38,289 bases of DNA from Erysipelotrichaceae bacterium (GTDB taxonomy: Bacteria > Bacillota_I > Bacilli_A > Erysipelotrichales > Erysipelotrichaceae): contig JAAYWN010000043.1 in assembly GCA_012516665.1 (NCBI GenBank), positions 1 to 38,289 of the forward strand, given 5' to 3'. The notes beneath the pieces are model-generated. The model saw nothing but the letters and a program-made list of their open reading frames with translations. It was not told the DNA's origin and searched no databases. Position numbers and translations under genes: made by a program. This document shows positions 16,429 to 25,373 of this stretch, one piece after another. Each line of letters begins with the position of its first letter. The stretch's first letter is position 1.

Positions 16429-16451
16429 ATTTCTGTTTTTCTCCTGAGCTC

Positions 16452-16460
16452 ATTATAGCA
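16452..16460 (-). promoter_or_regulatory. Promoter of the DUF362 gene
   Basis: Minus-strand TGC-TATAAT, -10 at 16457-16452, about 24 nt before the ATG. Confidence 0.55.
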
Positions 16461-16516
16461 TTGCCAAGCATTTTACAGTCTGTTTCTGCATCCTGATCGA
16501 TCATTGGATCCTGCAT

Positions 16517-16551
16517 AAAAAAGGCTCGATCCCAAAATGCAGGACCAAGCC
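16517..16551 (-). terminator. Terminator of pgi
   Basis: On the minus strand a 10-bp stem with two G-U pairs (16551-16542 with 16532-16523) is followed by six T. Confidence 0.85.
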
Positions 16552-16575
16552 ATTATTGTGTTTCTTATTGCCTGC

Positions 16576-17865
16576 TTACTTTTCGTATCCCGGTTTGCCA
16601 AGCAGACGGAACATATTCTTCTTATAGATCTCAACACCCGGCTGATTGAATGGGTTGATATCGATCATATAGCAGGTCATAGCGGTCGCTAAGAAGAAGA
16701 AATAGCAGAGATAGCCAAAGCTGTACTCTTTCATATCTGGAATGGTGATCAGCAGATTCGGAACATTGCCAGCTTCAACATGTGCTTCGATTGTTCCCTT
16801 TTCGGCCATCTTATTGACCCAGTCATAGGACTTGCCCGTCAGATAGTTCATATTGTCCAGATTTGCTTCATCCGCTTCTACATGAAGATCTTCCGTTGGC
16901 TTTTCGACTTCCAGCACTGTCTCATATAAGACTTTCTTGCCCTGCTGAATGAACTGACCTAAGGAATGAAGATCGGTCGAGAAACATGCACTGTCCGGCA
17001 GAATGCCCTTGCCATCTTTGCCTTCGGATTCTCCCAGCAGCTGTTTCCACCATTCTGCTAACATCTGCATCTGCGGTTCATAGGTAACAAACATCTCAAC
17101 ATTGTATCCCTGCTTCTGCATGATGCGTCTGGTCACTGCATACTGATATGCTGGATTCTTATTCAGGTCAGCTGTATTCAGCTCATTGTATGCATCATGA
17201 AGTCCTGCCATGACTTTCGCAATGTCAATGCCGACAATTGCCATTGGAACTAAACCGACCGGTGTGATCACCGAATAGCGTCCGCCGATATCATCCGGAA
17301 TAACAAAGGTCTCATAGCCTTCCTGATCGGCCAAAGTCTTCAAGGCACCTCTTGCTTTATCAGTCGTCGCAATGATTCTGGTCTTCGCTTCTTCCTTGCC
17401 GTATTTCTTTTCCATGAACTCTCTCAGCACACGGAAAGCAAGTGCTGTTTCCGTCGTTGTACCGGACTTGGAAATAACATTGAGGACCACAGACTTATCC
17501 TGTATATGCTTCATGACCTGTGATACATATGTTGATGAGAAAGTATTGCCAATATAGATAACTTCTGTTTTTCCTTCCGGATACAGGCCATTGATCATTT
17601 CAATTGCTGCTCTGGCGCCCAAATAAGATCCGCCGATGCCGCATACGATCAATACCTCTGCCTTATCTCTGACTCTTTCTGCTGTCTTAATGATCCGGGC
17701 AAATTCTTCCTTGTCATAGGATTCAGGCCATTCGACCCATCCCATGAAATCATTGCCGGTTCCTGTTCTGCTGCGGATTGCCTTATGCAGCTCTGTAATT
17801 TTGTCCTGATAAGAAGAAATCTCTTCTTTCAGCAGACCGTGTGATGCATCAAATTTCATCGTCAT
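16576..17865 (-). CDS. pgi: Glucose-6-phosphate isomerase
   Basis: 429 residues from the ATG at 17865, where AAGGAGAG lies 7 nt upstream; the open frame continues upstream without a site. Signature segments: VCGIGGSYLGARA, the SKSGTTTE phosphate loop, GGRYSVITPVG (family signature 1), and the final HVEAGN... IPDMKEYSFGYL region. It interconverts glucose-6-P and fructose-6-P in glycolysis. The first 17 nt overlap the end of the S1-domain gene, so the two are coupled. The same pairing of an S1 protein with pgi is seen in other Firmicutes. Confidence 0.97.
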   Translation of the reverse strand: MTMKFDASHGLLKEEISSYQDKITELHKAIRSRTGTGNDFMGWVEWPESYDKEEFARIIKTAERVRDKAEVLIVCGIGGSYLGARAAIEMINGLYPEGKTEVIYIGNTFSSTYVSQVMKHIQDKSVVLNVISKSGTTTETALAFRVLREFMEKKYGKEEAKTRIIATTDKARGALKTLADQEGYETFVIPDDIGGRYSVITPVGLVPMAIVGIDIAKVMAGLHDAYNELNTADLNKNPAYQYAVTRRIMQKQGYNVEMFVTYEPQMQMLAEWWKQLLGESEGKDGKGILPDSACFSTDLHSLGQFIQQGKKVLYETVLEVEKPTEDLHVEADEANLDNMNYLTGKSYDWVNKMAEKGTIEAHVEAGNVPNLLITIPDMKEYSFGYLCYFFFLATAMTCYMIDINPFNQPGVEIYKKNMFRLLGKPGYEK

Positions 17866-18238
17866 GTAATATCTCTCCTTTTGCATCTGCAATCCATTGA
17901 TCCATATGCGAAGCAATGGATTGAAAACCAATCTTCATGGAAGGCAGCGATGCTTTGATCATCGGCATCTGTTTCCTTCTGTTGCGTACCCGGCTGTGAT
18001 TCAATGCTTTAATTGAAAGCCTAGCCTGATTTGATGTATTGTCAAAATCGATGATCTTTACTTTCACCGTATCACCGACTTTTACAAATGAATTGATATC
18101 TCGGATAAAGCCATCAGAGATCTCGGAAATATGGATCAATCCGCTGGTATGCTTGTCTAAACTGACAAATGCTCCATATGGCTGTATGCCGGTTATTTTT
18201 CCTTCAACGATCTGCCCAATCTGATAGCTCATTGTCAT
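17849..18238 (-). CDS. S1-domain RNA-binding protein (YugI/CvfD type)
   Basis: 129 residues. A single S1 domain fills residues 5-75, with GKITGIQPYGAFVSLDKHTSGLIHISEIS and VKVKIIDFD showing the barrel strands. A basic, Arg/Lys-rich tail follows. This is the general stress protein 13 / CvfD group, a cytosolic RNA-binding regulator that associates with ribosomes. It comes directly before pgi and overlaps it. Confidence 0.85.
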   Translation of the reverse strand: MTMSYQIGQIVEGKITGIQPYGAFVSLDKHTSGLIHISEISDGFIRDINSFVKVGDTVKVKIIDFDNTSNQARLSIKALNHSRVRNRRKQMPMIKASLPSMKIGFQSIASHMDQWIADAKGEILHDDEI

Positions 18239-18308
18239 GAATTCTCCGGACTCAGTATACCACGGAATTTCTATGGACGTGTTATACTTTACTCGGAGAA
18301 AAATAACT

Positions 18309-18770
18309 ATGGGATTAAAAACGATGTATATATTTTGGTCTTCTTTATTATCTGCGATACTGGCCCAGGTACTGAAACCAGTGATCTATTATTTCTTTAT
18401 TGGGCATAAATGGCAGCCTGCCCGCGTCAAGGATGCCGGCGGTTTCCCATCTTCTCATTCCGCCATGGTGTCTGCCTTGGCCTTATCTGTCGGTCTGCAG
18501 GAGCGATTTTCCTCCCCGCTGTTTGCCGTCACGCTGACAGTTGCCTGCATTGTGATCTACGATGCAGCGAACGTGAGGTATTATAGTGGACAAAATGCAA
18601 AAGTTACGCGACAATTAGTCAAAGATCTGCAGGAAGATCACCCGGAAGACTTCAATGATCCGATTTATTCCATTAAGCTGAAAGATGTGCTGGGCCATAA
18701 ATGGAAAGAGGTCATCGGCGGTATGGTACTTGGATGTGCTGTTGCCCTGTGCTTCCATTGGTATTTATAG
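18309..18770 (+). CDS. YuiD-like integral membrane protein (DUF212, divergent PAP2 type)
   Basis: 153 residues from the ATG at 18309, which has GGAGAAA about 9 nt upstream; the frame is open further up but overlaps the divergent S1 gene. Three or four membrane helices. The family signature GGFPSSHSAMVSALALSVG carries the Ser-His pair typical of acid phosphatase/haloperoxidase-related proteins, and YDAANVR and GH follow. It is probably a membrane phosphatase-like protein, with no known substrate. It shares an intergenic region with the S1 gene (divergent TATACT-like -10 elements at 18254-18259 minus and 18283-18288 plus). Confidence 0.85.
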   Translation: MGLKTMYIFWSSLLSAILAQVLKPVIYYFFIGHKWQPARVKDAGGFPSSHSAMVSALALSVGLQERFSSPLFAVTLTVACIVIYDAANVRYYSGQNAKVTRQLVKDLQEDHPEDFNDPIYSIKLKDVLGHKWKEVIGGMVLGCAVALCFHWYL

Positions 18771-18782
18771 GACCGAGGAAAT

Positions 18783-19211
18783 ATGAATAGAGACGAAGAA
18801 GAAAAAAAAATCAATCAGGAAATAGATCAAACAATCAAGGAACATGAGATCCCTGCTCCCGCGCAGCCCGTCAAAGAAGAAAAAGGAGCGATCGAGCAGA
18901 GCCAGGAAGTCAAAGATCCCGAGACGCTGAAGGCATTGCAGAATGCGGAAGGTACCTTGGAACATCAGGATCTGATGGATCGCATCCAGCATACCCTGAA
19001 CAAGATCCGTCCATACATTCAGGCAGATGGAGGCGATGTGCAGCTGATCGATTATAAAGACGGCATTGTGACCGTATCCATGCTGGGAGCGTGCGCCGGT
19101 TGCATGGCCATCGATGCCACTCTGACGGATGGCATTCAGGCGATCCTGATCGATGAAGTTCCGGAAGTGCACAAAGTGCAGATGCTGGAAGCCAATCCAT
19201 ACGGGTATTAG
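18783..19211 (+). CDS. NifU C-terminal domain Fe-S scaffold with charged N-terminal extension
   Basis: 142 residues. Residues 65-142 are a NifU-C/Nfu domain with IRPYIQADGGDVQLID and the cluster-binding CAGC (C104, C107). It would assemble and hand over 4Fe-4S clusters. The first 60 residues are highly charged, with repeated Glu/Lys, and have no recognisable domain; most Nfu-only proteins are about 75-80 residues, so this extension is unusual. It follows the YuiD-like gene by 12 nt (GAGG site) and ends at a strong terminator. It could supply clusters to Rnf proteins, but it is not linked to that operon. Confidence 0.88.
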   Translation: MNRDEEEKKINQEIDQTIKEHEIPAPAQPVKEEKGAIEQSQEVKDPETLKALQNAEGTLEHQDLMDRIQHTLNKIRPYIQADGGDVQLIDYKDGIVTVSMLGACAGCMAIDATLTDGIQAILIDEVPEVHKVQMLEANPYGY

Positions 19212-19219
19212 ATGATCTG

Positions 19220-19242
19220 ACAGGAGAGATCCTGTTTTTTTT
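19220..19242 (+). terminator. Terminator after the NifU-C gene
   Basis: ACAGGA/TCCTGT arms with a GAGA loop (19220-19225 with 19230-19235), followed by seven T. Confidence 0.85.
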
Positions 19243-19365
19243 GTGAAGGCTCATGGTTCAAGTCTGCGGTATTCTATTTAAAGAGCAGGAAATATCAATC
19301 CCTTTATTGTATTTTTCTAAAATATTTCATGTTTTCAGCTATTTTTGATTCTTTTTTTGTAAAAT

Positions 19366-19398
19366 CAGGAAATTAATTCAAATTTTCCTGTTTTTTTT
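19366..19398 (+). terminator. Second terminator-like hairpin upstream of glnN
   Basis: CAGGAAA/TTTCCTG (19366-19372 with 19384-19390) followed by eight T. It lies before the glnN promoter, in an AT-rich intergenic stretch. It may be a backup terminator or may end a small RNA. Confidence 0.6.
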
Positions 19399-19407
19399 GT
19401 TTTTCAA

Positions 19408-19436
19408 TTGACGTAGCACAAGAATTGAAATACAGT
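19408..19436 (+). promoter_or_regulatory. glnN promoter
   Basis: TTGACG (19408-19413), 17-nt spacer, TACAGT (19431-19436). The start near 19443 gives a leader of about 19 nt with an AAAGGAG site. No GlnR-type palindrome is evident next to it. Confidence 0.75.
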
Positions 19437-19461
19437 TTTCAAAAAGAAAAGGAGATGTTCA

Positions 19462-21558
19462 ATGCCTACACCGTATGAAGGTTTTGGATCACTCGTCTTC
19501 AATGAAGATGAGATGAAAGACAGGCTTCCCGGTCCCGTCTATGATTCCTGGGAGAAAACAGTCGCAAATGAAGGCACCTTGGATCGGCCTACTGCAGATG
19601 CCATCGCCCATGCCATGAAAAGATGGGCCATGGAGCAGGGCGTTACGCACTTTACCCACTGGTTCCAGCCAATGACTGGAGGCACTGCTGAAAAGCATGA
19701 TGCCTTCTTAGAACCAGATGAGCAGGGAGAGCCAATTGCCCGTTTTTCGGGGAAGATGCTGATCAAGGGAGAGCCAGATGCCTCCAGTTTCCCATCCGGC
19801 GGATTGAGAGCTACATTTGAAGCCAGAGGATATACGTATTGGGATGTTACCTCCCCTGTCTTTATCAAGGAGAATGTCCTATGCATTCCGACCATTTTCG
19901 TATCCTACAATGGCGAAGCATTGGATAAGAAAGAACCTCTGTTAAAATCCTTGGAAGTCCTGAGCACTTCGGCGACAAGATTAGTCAATCTCTTTGGTGA
20001 CAAGGAAGTCAAGTCATGCAACATCTCAGTCGGTCTGGAGCAGGAATACTTTTTGATCGATCGGAAATATTTTGACCAGCGCTTAGATTTAAAACTGACC
20101 GGAAGAACGCTGTTCGGCACTTCCGCAGCCAAGCGGCAGGAATTGGATGATCACTACTTCGGATCCATTCCGACAAAGGTCCAGGCCTTCATGACCGATG
20201 TCAATCAGCAGCTGTGGAAGCTTGGCATCTATGCTAAAACGGAGCATAACGAAGCTGCTCCGGCACAGTTTGAATTGGCACCGATCTTCTGCAAAGGAAA
20301 TATTGCCGTAGATCAGAACCAGGTGACCATGGATATCCTGCGCAAGACAGCCGAAAAGCATGGCCTTGCCTGTCTCCTGCATGAGAAGCCATTCAATGGC
20401 ATCAACGGATCCGGCAAACATAACAACTATTCCATCATCACAGACAACGGGCAGAACCTGTTTGACCCAGGCAAGAAACCAGCCGACAATATCCGCTTTC
20501 TGACTTTCATCTGTGCCTTTATCCAGGCGGTTGATGAATATCCGGTGCTGCTGCGCATGAGCGCTTCCTGTACCGGCAATGATCATCGCTTAGGTGCCTT
20601 GGAAGCACCGCCAGCCATCATCTCGATCTTCTTAGGATCTTATATTGAAGATATTCTCTATTCTCTCTATCAGGATCATCCTTCCCAGAAAAAAGGAAAG
20701 ACAGAAGACAAAGATGACTTCAATCCAGTAGCCGGACTGTCTTATATTCCGCATGACAATACAGATCGCAACCGTACATCTCCTGTCGCCTTTACAGGCA
20801 ATAAGTTTGAGTTCCGTATGCTGGGATCTTCGATGTCTGCCTCCTTTGCCAATACGGTGCTCAACTGCATCATGGCACAGTCGCTCAATAAGATCTCCGA
20901 TCAGCTGGATGGCATCAAGTATCTGCAGGATGTCAGAGAAAAAGCATTGGAGATCTGCCGCAATATGATCCATGATCATAAGCGCATCCTGTTCTCGGGC
21001 GACGGCTACAGCGAAGCATGGGTCAAGGAAGCCAAACGCAGAGGTCTGCCGAATGTTCCTTCCTTCATTGAATCGGTCGAAGTGCTGAAAGATAAAAAGG
21101 TCATTGATCTGTTTACTTCCTTAGGCGTCTATACTGAAAAAGAACTGGAAGCCAATCGCAGGATCATGGAAGAACAGTATGACCGTACCATGGACATCGA
21201 AGTTCGCACACTGATTGAAATGTGCAGAAAAGATGTTCTGCCGGCCATGAGCGCAGAGTATAGCTTCTATGCTGAAGCCGCAAAGAACGGCGGCAAAGAA
21301 GCGCCGAAGTTCTTGGCTAAAAGAATGAGCCAGCTGTCAGAACTGATCGACAATGTATATGCAGCAACGGAAAAAATGACAGTGCTCTGGAAAGATGCCA
21401 ATTCTTCCGAAGATGACTTTGAAACGGGAAAGAAGATCTATTATACGGTCGCACCGCAGATGGAAGTCCTGCGGAAGTATATCGACCGCTATGAAGAGAT
21501 TGCTTCAAGGCAGTTCTATCACATGCCTCTCTATGAGGAAATGCTGTTCAATATCTAA
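19462..21558 (+). CDS. glnN: Glutamine synthetase, type III
   Basis: 698 residues, the length of GSIII, far longer than GSI (about 450). Key segments: PSGGLRATFEARGYT in the beta-grasp part, the glutamate/ammonia site NEAAPAQFELAP, the ATP/glutamate loop INGSGKHNNYS, and the C-terminal SMSASFANTVLN. It joins ammonia to glutamate using ATP. It stands alone as a single-gene unit with its own promoter and terminator. Confidence 0.97.
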   Translation: MPTPYEGFGSLVFNEDEMKDRLPGPVYDSWEKTVANEGTLDRPTADAIAHAMKRWAMEQGVTHFTHWFQPMTGGTAEKHDAFLEPDEQGEPIARFSGKMLIKGEPDASSFPSGGLRATFEARGYTYWDVTSPVFIKENVLCIPTIFVSYNGEALDKKEPLLKSLEVLSTSATRLVNLFGDKEVKSCNISVGLEQEYFLIDRKYFDQRLDLKLTGRTLFGTSAAKRQELDDHYFGSIPTKVQAFMTDVNQQLWKLGIYAKTEHNEAAPAQFELAPIFCKGNIAVDQNQVTMDILRKTAEKHGLACLLHEKPFNGINGSGKHNNYSIITDNGQNLFDPGKKPADNIRFLTFICAFIQAVDEYPVLLRMSASCTGNDHRLGALEAPPAIISIFLGSYIEDILYSLYQDHPSQKKGKTEDKDDFNPVAGLSYIPHDNTDRNRTSPVAFTGNKFEFRMLGSSMSASFANTVLNCIMAQSLNKISDQLDGIKYLQDVREKALEICRNMIHDHKRILFSGDGYSEAWVKEAKRRGLPNVPSFIESVEVLKDKKVIDLFTSLGVYTEKELEANRRIMEEQYDRTMDIEVRTLIEMCRKDVLPAMSAEYSFYAEAAKNGGKEAPKFLAKRMSQLSELIDNVYAATEKMTVLWKDANSSEDDFETGKKIYYTVAPQMEVLRKYIDRYEEIASRQFYHMPLYEEMLFNI

Positions 21559-21560
21559 TA

Positions 21561-21603
21561 AAAAGGAATCCTGGAGTGATATGATCTATCCAGAATTCCT
21601 TTT
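21561..21603. terminator. Bidirectional terminator between glnN and bceB
   Basis: 15-nt arms (21561-21575 with 21589-21603), one mismatch on the plus strand that becomes G-U on the minus strand, with T-runs on both sides. Confidence 0.85.
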
Positions 21604-21604
21604 C

Positions 21605-23560
21605 TTATGCATTCTTGTTTTCAACAATATGATAATACACTTTAGATGTCACAAAATAGACAAGCATGTAGATGACCGCAAATGCGCCAGCCGTGATCAG
21701 CAGATATTTCAGATACAGAGATGTATCTGTCAAACCGAAAGCCATCATCAGTTCATAGACGATATGGAAGGCAAAGCAGATATGCAGCAGTGCAACGCCC
21801 AATGGCATAAAGAATACAGTCAGCACCTGAGAATTGATCGACTTTCTGACTTCTGCTTTGGACAGGCCGACCTGCTGCAGGATCTCATAGCGATGACGAT
21901 CTTCATATCCTTCTGATACCTGCTTATAGTAGATGATCAGAACGGTCGCAATCAGGAACAGTGTTCCTAAGAAGACACCGACGAACAGCAGGGAGCCGAT
22001 CAATGTATATGCCTGCGTGCGGAAAGAAGAATAGCATTGTGCTTCACCGCCCTGGTCCGCGCTGAAATACTCATCCGTCAGTCTGTCGCAGAACTTCTGC
22101 TGCTCTTCATCTGTGGCAGATGTATCAAAGCTGTCATGCAGCGTCAGCGTTGGTTTCCCCTTAGCGTTCTGCACTGTATCCGTCATTGCATACGGATCAT
22201 TGCAGTAGATATATACCGCTGCCTGATCATTGCTTGCAATTCCTGTCTCCGCAAAAGCATCCGGATTCGAGAAGATCTCTTCTTTGACATGATAGCTGTT
22301 CTGATTGATCCTCAGAGCATCGCCGATCTGTCCTTTGAAAGAACAGTAAGCAGCAATCTCATCGCCATTCAGCACAATATCTCGGCCTGTCTGCTCGTTA
22401 TAGGAAGCAATCGGAAGAATGTTCACAGTGACCGAAGAAACATTGTCCGGCAGATTCAGAAGACCGACACTGTCGGCAGAAAGGAATGTACTTCCTTTGA
22501 CATAAACTATTTCATTTTCTCTTGCAATATCGTTATACGATGCCAATTCACCCGCTACCTTTGACTGATCTGCCGGTGAATCAACATAAGCTGTGATCTT
22601 AACACTTTTAGTAAAGGAGGTCTTGACAATGTTTTCTGTATTGACATACAGCGACAGGGTCATCGAGATCGTGACCAATACCATGCAGGAAAGGATGCAG
22701 ATCTGAGCAAGTCCTTTAGCATTCTGCTTCATGCGGTACATCATGCCGGAAACATTGATGAAATGATTCTTCTTATAATAGTATTTCTTATTCTTCTGCA
22801 GCAGTTTCAATACAGCTACCGAACAGGAAGTAAATAAGAAGAAGGTACCGATCATGACTAAAGCGACGGCAATAAAGAAATAGGTAAATGCCTCTGTCGG
22901 ATTTTTTACATACTGTGCCAGCCAATACCCGGCAATCAGGACAGCAGCACCGATAATAGCCATTGCCCAATTTGCTTTCGGAGCCTTTTCGCCCGCATTG
23001 CTGGAGGACATCAGATCAACTGGCTTTGTCTGATAGATCGTCTTCAGGGTCGAAAGATAAGCAAGGAAATAGATCACGGCAAATAAGCAGACTGCAGACA
23101 GAACTGGCGCCAGGCTCAGCCGCATCGTGATATCGCCGCCATATTTGATCATCCGCAGCAAGAGCAGCTGCATCAGTTTAGAGAATACCGTGCCAAGCAG
23201 GATGCCGCCGAGAACAGCAATCAGAAAAGCGAAGACTGTTTCAATAAATACAACACAGGCGATCTGCGGCTTGTCCATGCCAAGTACATTGTACAGACCA
23301 AATTCTTTTGTACGCCGTTTCATTAAAAAGCTGTTGATATACAGAATAAAGCTGACGGCAAACAGACCGACCACCCAAGAGCCCGAGCCCAGCGCAGCAG
23401 ACAGATTGCTGTTGTTCATACCGGGATCCATGGCCAGCATCAGAATGATGTAATACATCATGATCATGCCGGAGCTTGCCAAAAGATAAGGCACGTATAA
23501 ACGATAGTTTGCTTTAATATTTGTGCATGCCAGCTTTGCATAAAGAGAAAGCTTATGCAT
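21605..23560 (-). CDS. bceB: BceB-type ABC transporter permease
   Basis: 651 residues with ten predicted membrane helices. The N-terminal pair and two FtsX-type domains flank a large extracytoplasmic domain (about residues 305-510) between TM7 and TM8, the hallmark of peptide-antibiotic BceB permeases. That domain is thought to bind the peptide or its lipid target. With BceA it forms the transporter, and in this family it also senses flux for the kinase BceS. The start overlaps the end of bceA by 8 nt. Confidence 0.92.
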   Translation of the reverse strand: MHKLSLYAKLACTNIKANYRLYVPYLLASSGMIMMYYIILMLAMDPGMNNSNLSAALGSGSWVVGLFAVSFILYINSFLMKRRTKEFGLYNVLGMDKPQIACVVFIETVFAFLIAVLGGILLGTVFSKLMQLLLLRMIKYGGDITMRLSLAPVLSAVCLFAVIYFLAYLSTLKTIYQTKPVDLMSSSNAGEKAPKANWAMAIIGAAVLIAGYWLAQYVKNPTEAFTYFFIAVALVMIGTFFLFTSCSVAVLKLLQKNKKYYYKKNHFINVSGMMYRMKQNAKGLAQICILSCMVLVTISMTLSLYVNTENIVKTSFTKSVKITAYVDSPADQSKVAGELASYNDIARENEIVYVKGSTFLSADSVGLLNLPDNVSSVTVNILPIASYNEQTGRDIVLNGDEIAAYCSFKGQIGDALRINQNSYHVKEEIFSNPDAFAETGIASNDQAAVYIYCNDPYAMTDTVQNAKGKPTLTLHDSFDTSATDEEQQKFCDRLTDEYFSADQGGEAQCYSSFRTQAYTLIGSLLFVGVFLGTLFLIATVLIIYYKQVSEGYEDRHRYEILQQVGLSKAEVRKSINSQVLTVFFMPLGVALLHICFAFHIVYELMMAFGLTDTSLYLKYLLITAGAFAVIYMLVYFVTSKVYYHIVENKNA

Positions 23561-24320
23561 TCAGCTCACCGCCTCTGGCAACAACGGTCAAGGTCGACTG
23601 GATCCGCTCATAGAATTCTTCTTCGCTCATGGAAGCGCGGTACAGCTGATGGTATACTTCCCCATCCTTGATGAACAGGACACGGGATGCATGGCTGGCC
23701 GCATGAGAACTGTGCGTGACCATAACGATCGTCTGTCCTTCATTATTGATCTCTTCAAAGATCTTCAGAATATGTCCAGCTGCACGTGAGTCCAAAGCAC
23801 CCGTCGGCTCGTCTGCCAGAACAAGCTGAGGTGACGTGATCAGGGCGCGGGCTGCAGCAGCTCTCTGCTTCTGACCGCCGGATACTTCATAGGGGAATTT
23901 GTCCAGAAGTTCCGTGATCTCCAAACGTTTAGCAATCGGGGCCAGCCGGCGTGCCATTTCTACTTCCGGGCATCCCTTCAGTACTAGCGGCAGATAAATA
24001 TTGTCACGAATAGAGAAGGTATCCAGCAGATTGAAGTCCTGGAATACGAAGCCTAGGTTATCACGGCGGTATTTAGAAATATCGCGTTCGCTGATGGCCG
24101 TCGTATCCTTGCCATTCAGCAGAACAGATCCTGAAGTCGGCTTATCCAATGAAGCAAGAATATTCAGCAGTGTTGTTTTGCCTGAACCGCTTTCGCCCAT
24201 AATAGCTAAGTACTCTCCCTTTTCCACTGAAAAGGAAACATTACTCAGAGCCTGTACCTTATTCGTACCAAAGCGGCTGACATATACTTTCCGTAAGTTA
24301 TTTACTTGTAACAGTTCCAT
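23553..24320 (-). CDS. bceA: BceA-type ABC transporter ATP-binding protein
   Basis: 255 residues from the ATG at 24320, with CAGGAGGG upstream; an ATG at 24371 lacks a site. Walker A is GESGSGKTT, the signature VSGGQKQR, and Walker B LVLADEPTGALD with the usual switch histidine in VTHS. It powers BceB. It sits about 84 nt after bceS, with a BceR operator in the gap. Confidence 0.95.
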   Translation of the reverse strand: MELLQVNNLRKVYVSRFGTNKVQALSNVSFSVEKGEYLAIMGESGSGKTTLLNILASLDKPTSGSVLLNGKDTTAISERDISKYRRDNLGFVFQDFNLLDTFSIRDNIYLPLVLKGCPEVEMARRLAPIAKRLEITELLDKFPYEVSGGQKQRAAAARALITSPQLVLADEPTGALDSRAAGHILKIFEEINNEGQTIVMVTHSSHAASHASRVLFIKDGEVYHQLYRASMSEEEFYERIQSTLTVVARGGELNA

Positions 24321-24345
24321 ATTTGAAACCCTCCTGACAGCTGTT

Positions 24346-24351
24346 AGAATA
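24346..24351 (-). promoter_or_regulatory. Possible bceAB -10
   Basis: Minus-strand TATTCT at 24351-24346, with no good -35, as expected for an activator-dependent promoter. It is downstream of the operator at 24404-24419. Confidence 0.35.
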
Positions 24352-24403
24352 GTCCAGATCAAAAAGACCATCCATCGAACTGTCTTACAAAAGAAAGCCG
24401 AAT

Positions 24404-24419
24404 CTTACAGTTTTGTAAG
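24404..24419 (-). promoter_or_regulatory. BceR-type operator at the end of bceS
   Basis: A perfect 16-nt palindrome on the minus strand, CTTACA-AAAC-TGTAAG. It matches the known BceR-family box TnACA-N4-TGTAA. It overlaps the last codons and the stop of bceS and lies about 85 nt before bceA, so bceAB can be activated separately from bceRS. Confidence 0.7.
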
Positions 24420-25373
24420 GTTCAGCCCTAAGATCACTTCTGTTCCTTTGCCTACTTCCGATTTCAGAAGTATCGTATGTCCAAGCTGCTTTAGAATACG
24501 ACGGCAGAGATATAGGCCGATACCGCTGGCATGATCATCAATGCGGCCATTGTATCCGGTATATCCTTTTTCCCCTACACGGGCAAGATCTTCAGCACAG
24601 ATGCCGCATCCTGTATCTGCAATGATCAGATTGCCATCTTCCGCATAAATGCGAATGCTGCCATGCTCTGTATATTTCAGGCTGTTGGAAATGATCTGTT
24701 CAATCACAAAGAGGAGCCATTTTTTATCCGTTACTGCGTGCATGTTCGTCAGAACGTAATCCAGTTTCAGTTTTTTATGAATGAATTGGCTGCTATAATG
24801 GCGCACAGCTTCCTGTATGATCGGATCCAAAGCATAATCATTCAGGACAAAATCTTTGGTAATATCGTCCGTTTTCAGATAATGCATCACGATCGAAACA
24901 TATTCTTCAATGCGAAAGAGCTGATCTTTGATTTCAGGGTCGCCATGATCATCGATCAATAGATGCATGGCTGCGATCGGTGTCTTGATCTGATGTGCCC
25001 ACATGGCAAAATAGTCGCTGCGATCGCGGTACTTTTCTTCTTCTTTCGTTACATACTGCCGATGACTCACGGCTAAAGAATGCAGCAGATCCTGATACAT
25101 GGATATCTCCATGTCATTTGACTCTCGCAGATGCTCGCTGCATCCCTCAATATCCATACTTGCATTCAGTTCTTTCAGATACTGGATCCTGGTGCGGTAC
25201 CGCGGATATCCAAAACAGAGCAGAGCCGTACCGACGGTCAGAACAATGAGCGAAGCATACATCACGGCCGGACGCAGCTGGGCATATAGGAGCGCAACAA
25301 TCAGAAAGGTGCCGACTGTAAACAAAGAAAACAGGATCTTCGTCAGCTGTTTCCGCAGATATCCGAAGATCAT
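24405..25373 (-). CDS. bceS: BceS-type intramembrane-sensing histidine kinase
   Basis: 322 residues. Two membrane helices (about residues 13-30 and 37-55) have almost no extracellular loop, as in BceS. The dimerisation helix carries the phosphoacceptor H127 in MWAHQIKTP. The N box is QIISNSLKYT, and the Bergerat loops ADTGCGI and ASGIGLYL follow. In this family the kinase does not sense peptides itself; it reads the BceAB transporter. The start codon overlaps the end of bceR by 4 nt (ATGA). Confidence 0.94.
   Translation of the reverse strand: MIFGYLRKQLTKILFSLFTVGTFLIVALLYAQLRPAVMYASLIVLTVGTALLCFGYPRYRTRIQYLKELNASMDIEGCSEHLRESNDMEISMYQDLLHSLAVSHRQYVTKEEEKYRDRSDYFAMWAHQIKTPIAAMHLLIDDHGDPEIKDQLFRIEEYVSIVMHYLKTDDITKDFVLNDYALDPIIQEAVRHYSSQFIHKKLKLDYVLTNMHAVTDKKWLLFVIEQIISNSLKYTEHGSIRIYAEDGNLIIADTGCGICAEDLARVGEKGYTGYNGRIDDHASGIGLYLCRRILKQLGHTILLKSEVGKGTEVILGLNLTKL

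Noticed and set aside
17866-17931. N-terminal extension of pgi
   Set aside because: The extra 22 codons overlap the S1 gene and have no ribosome binding site, while the ATG at 17865 has a strong one.
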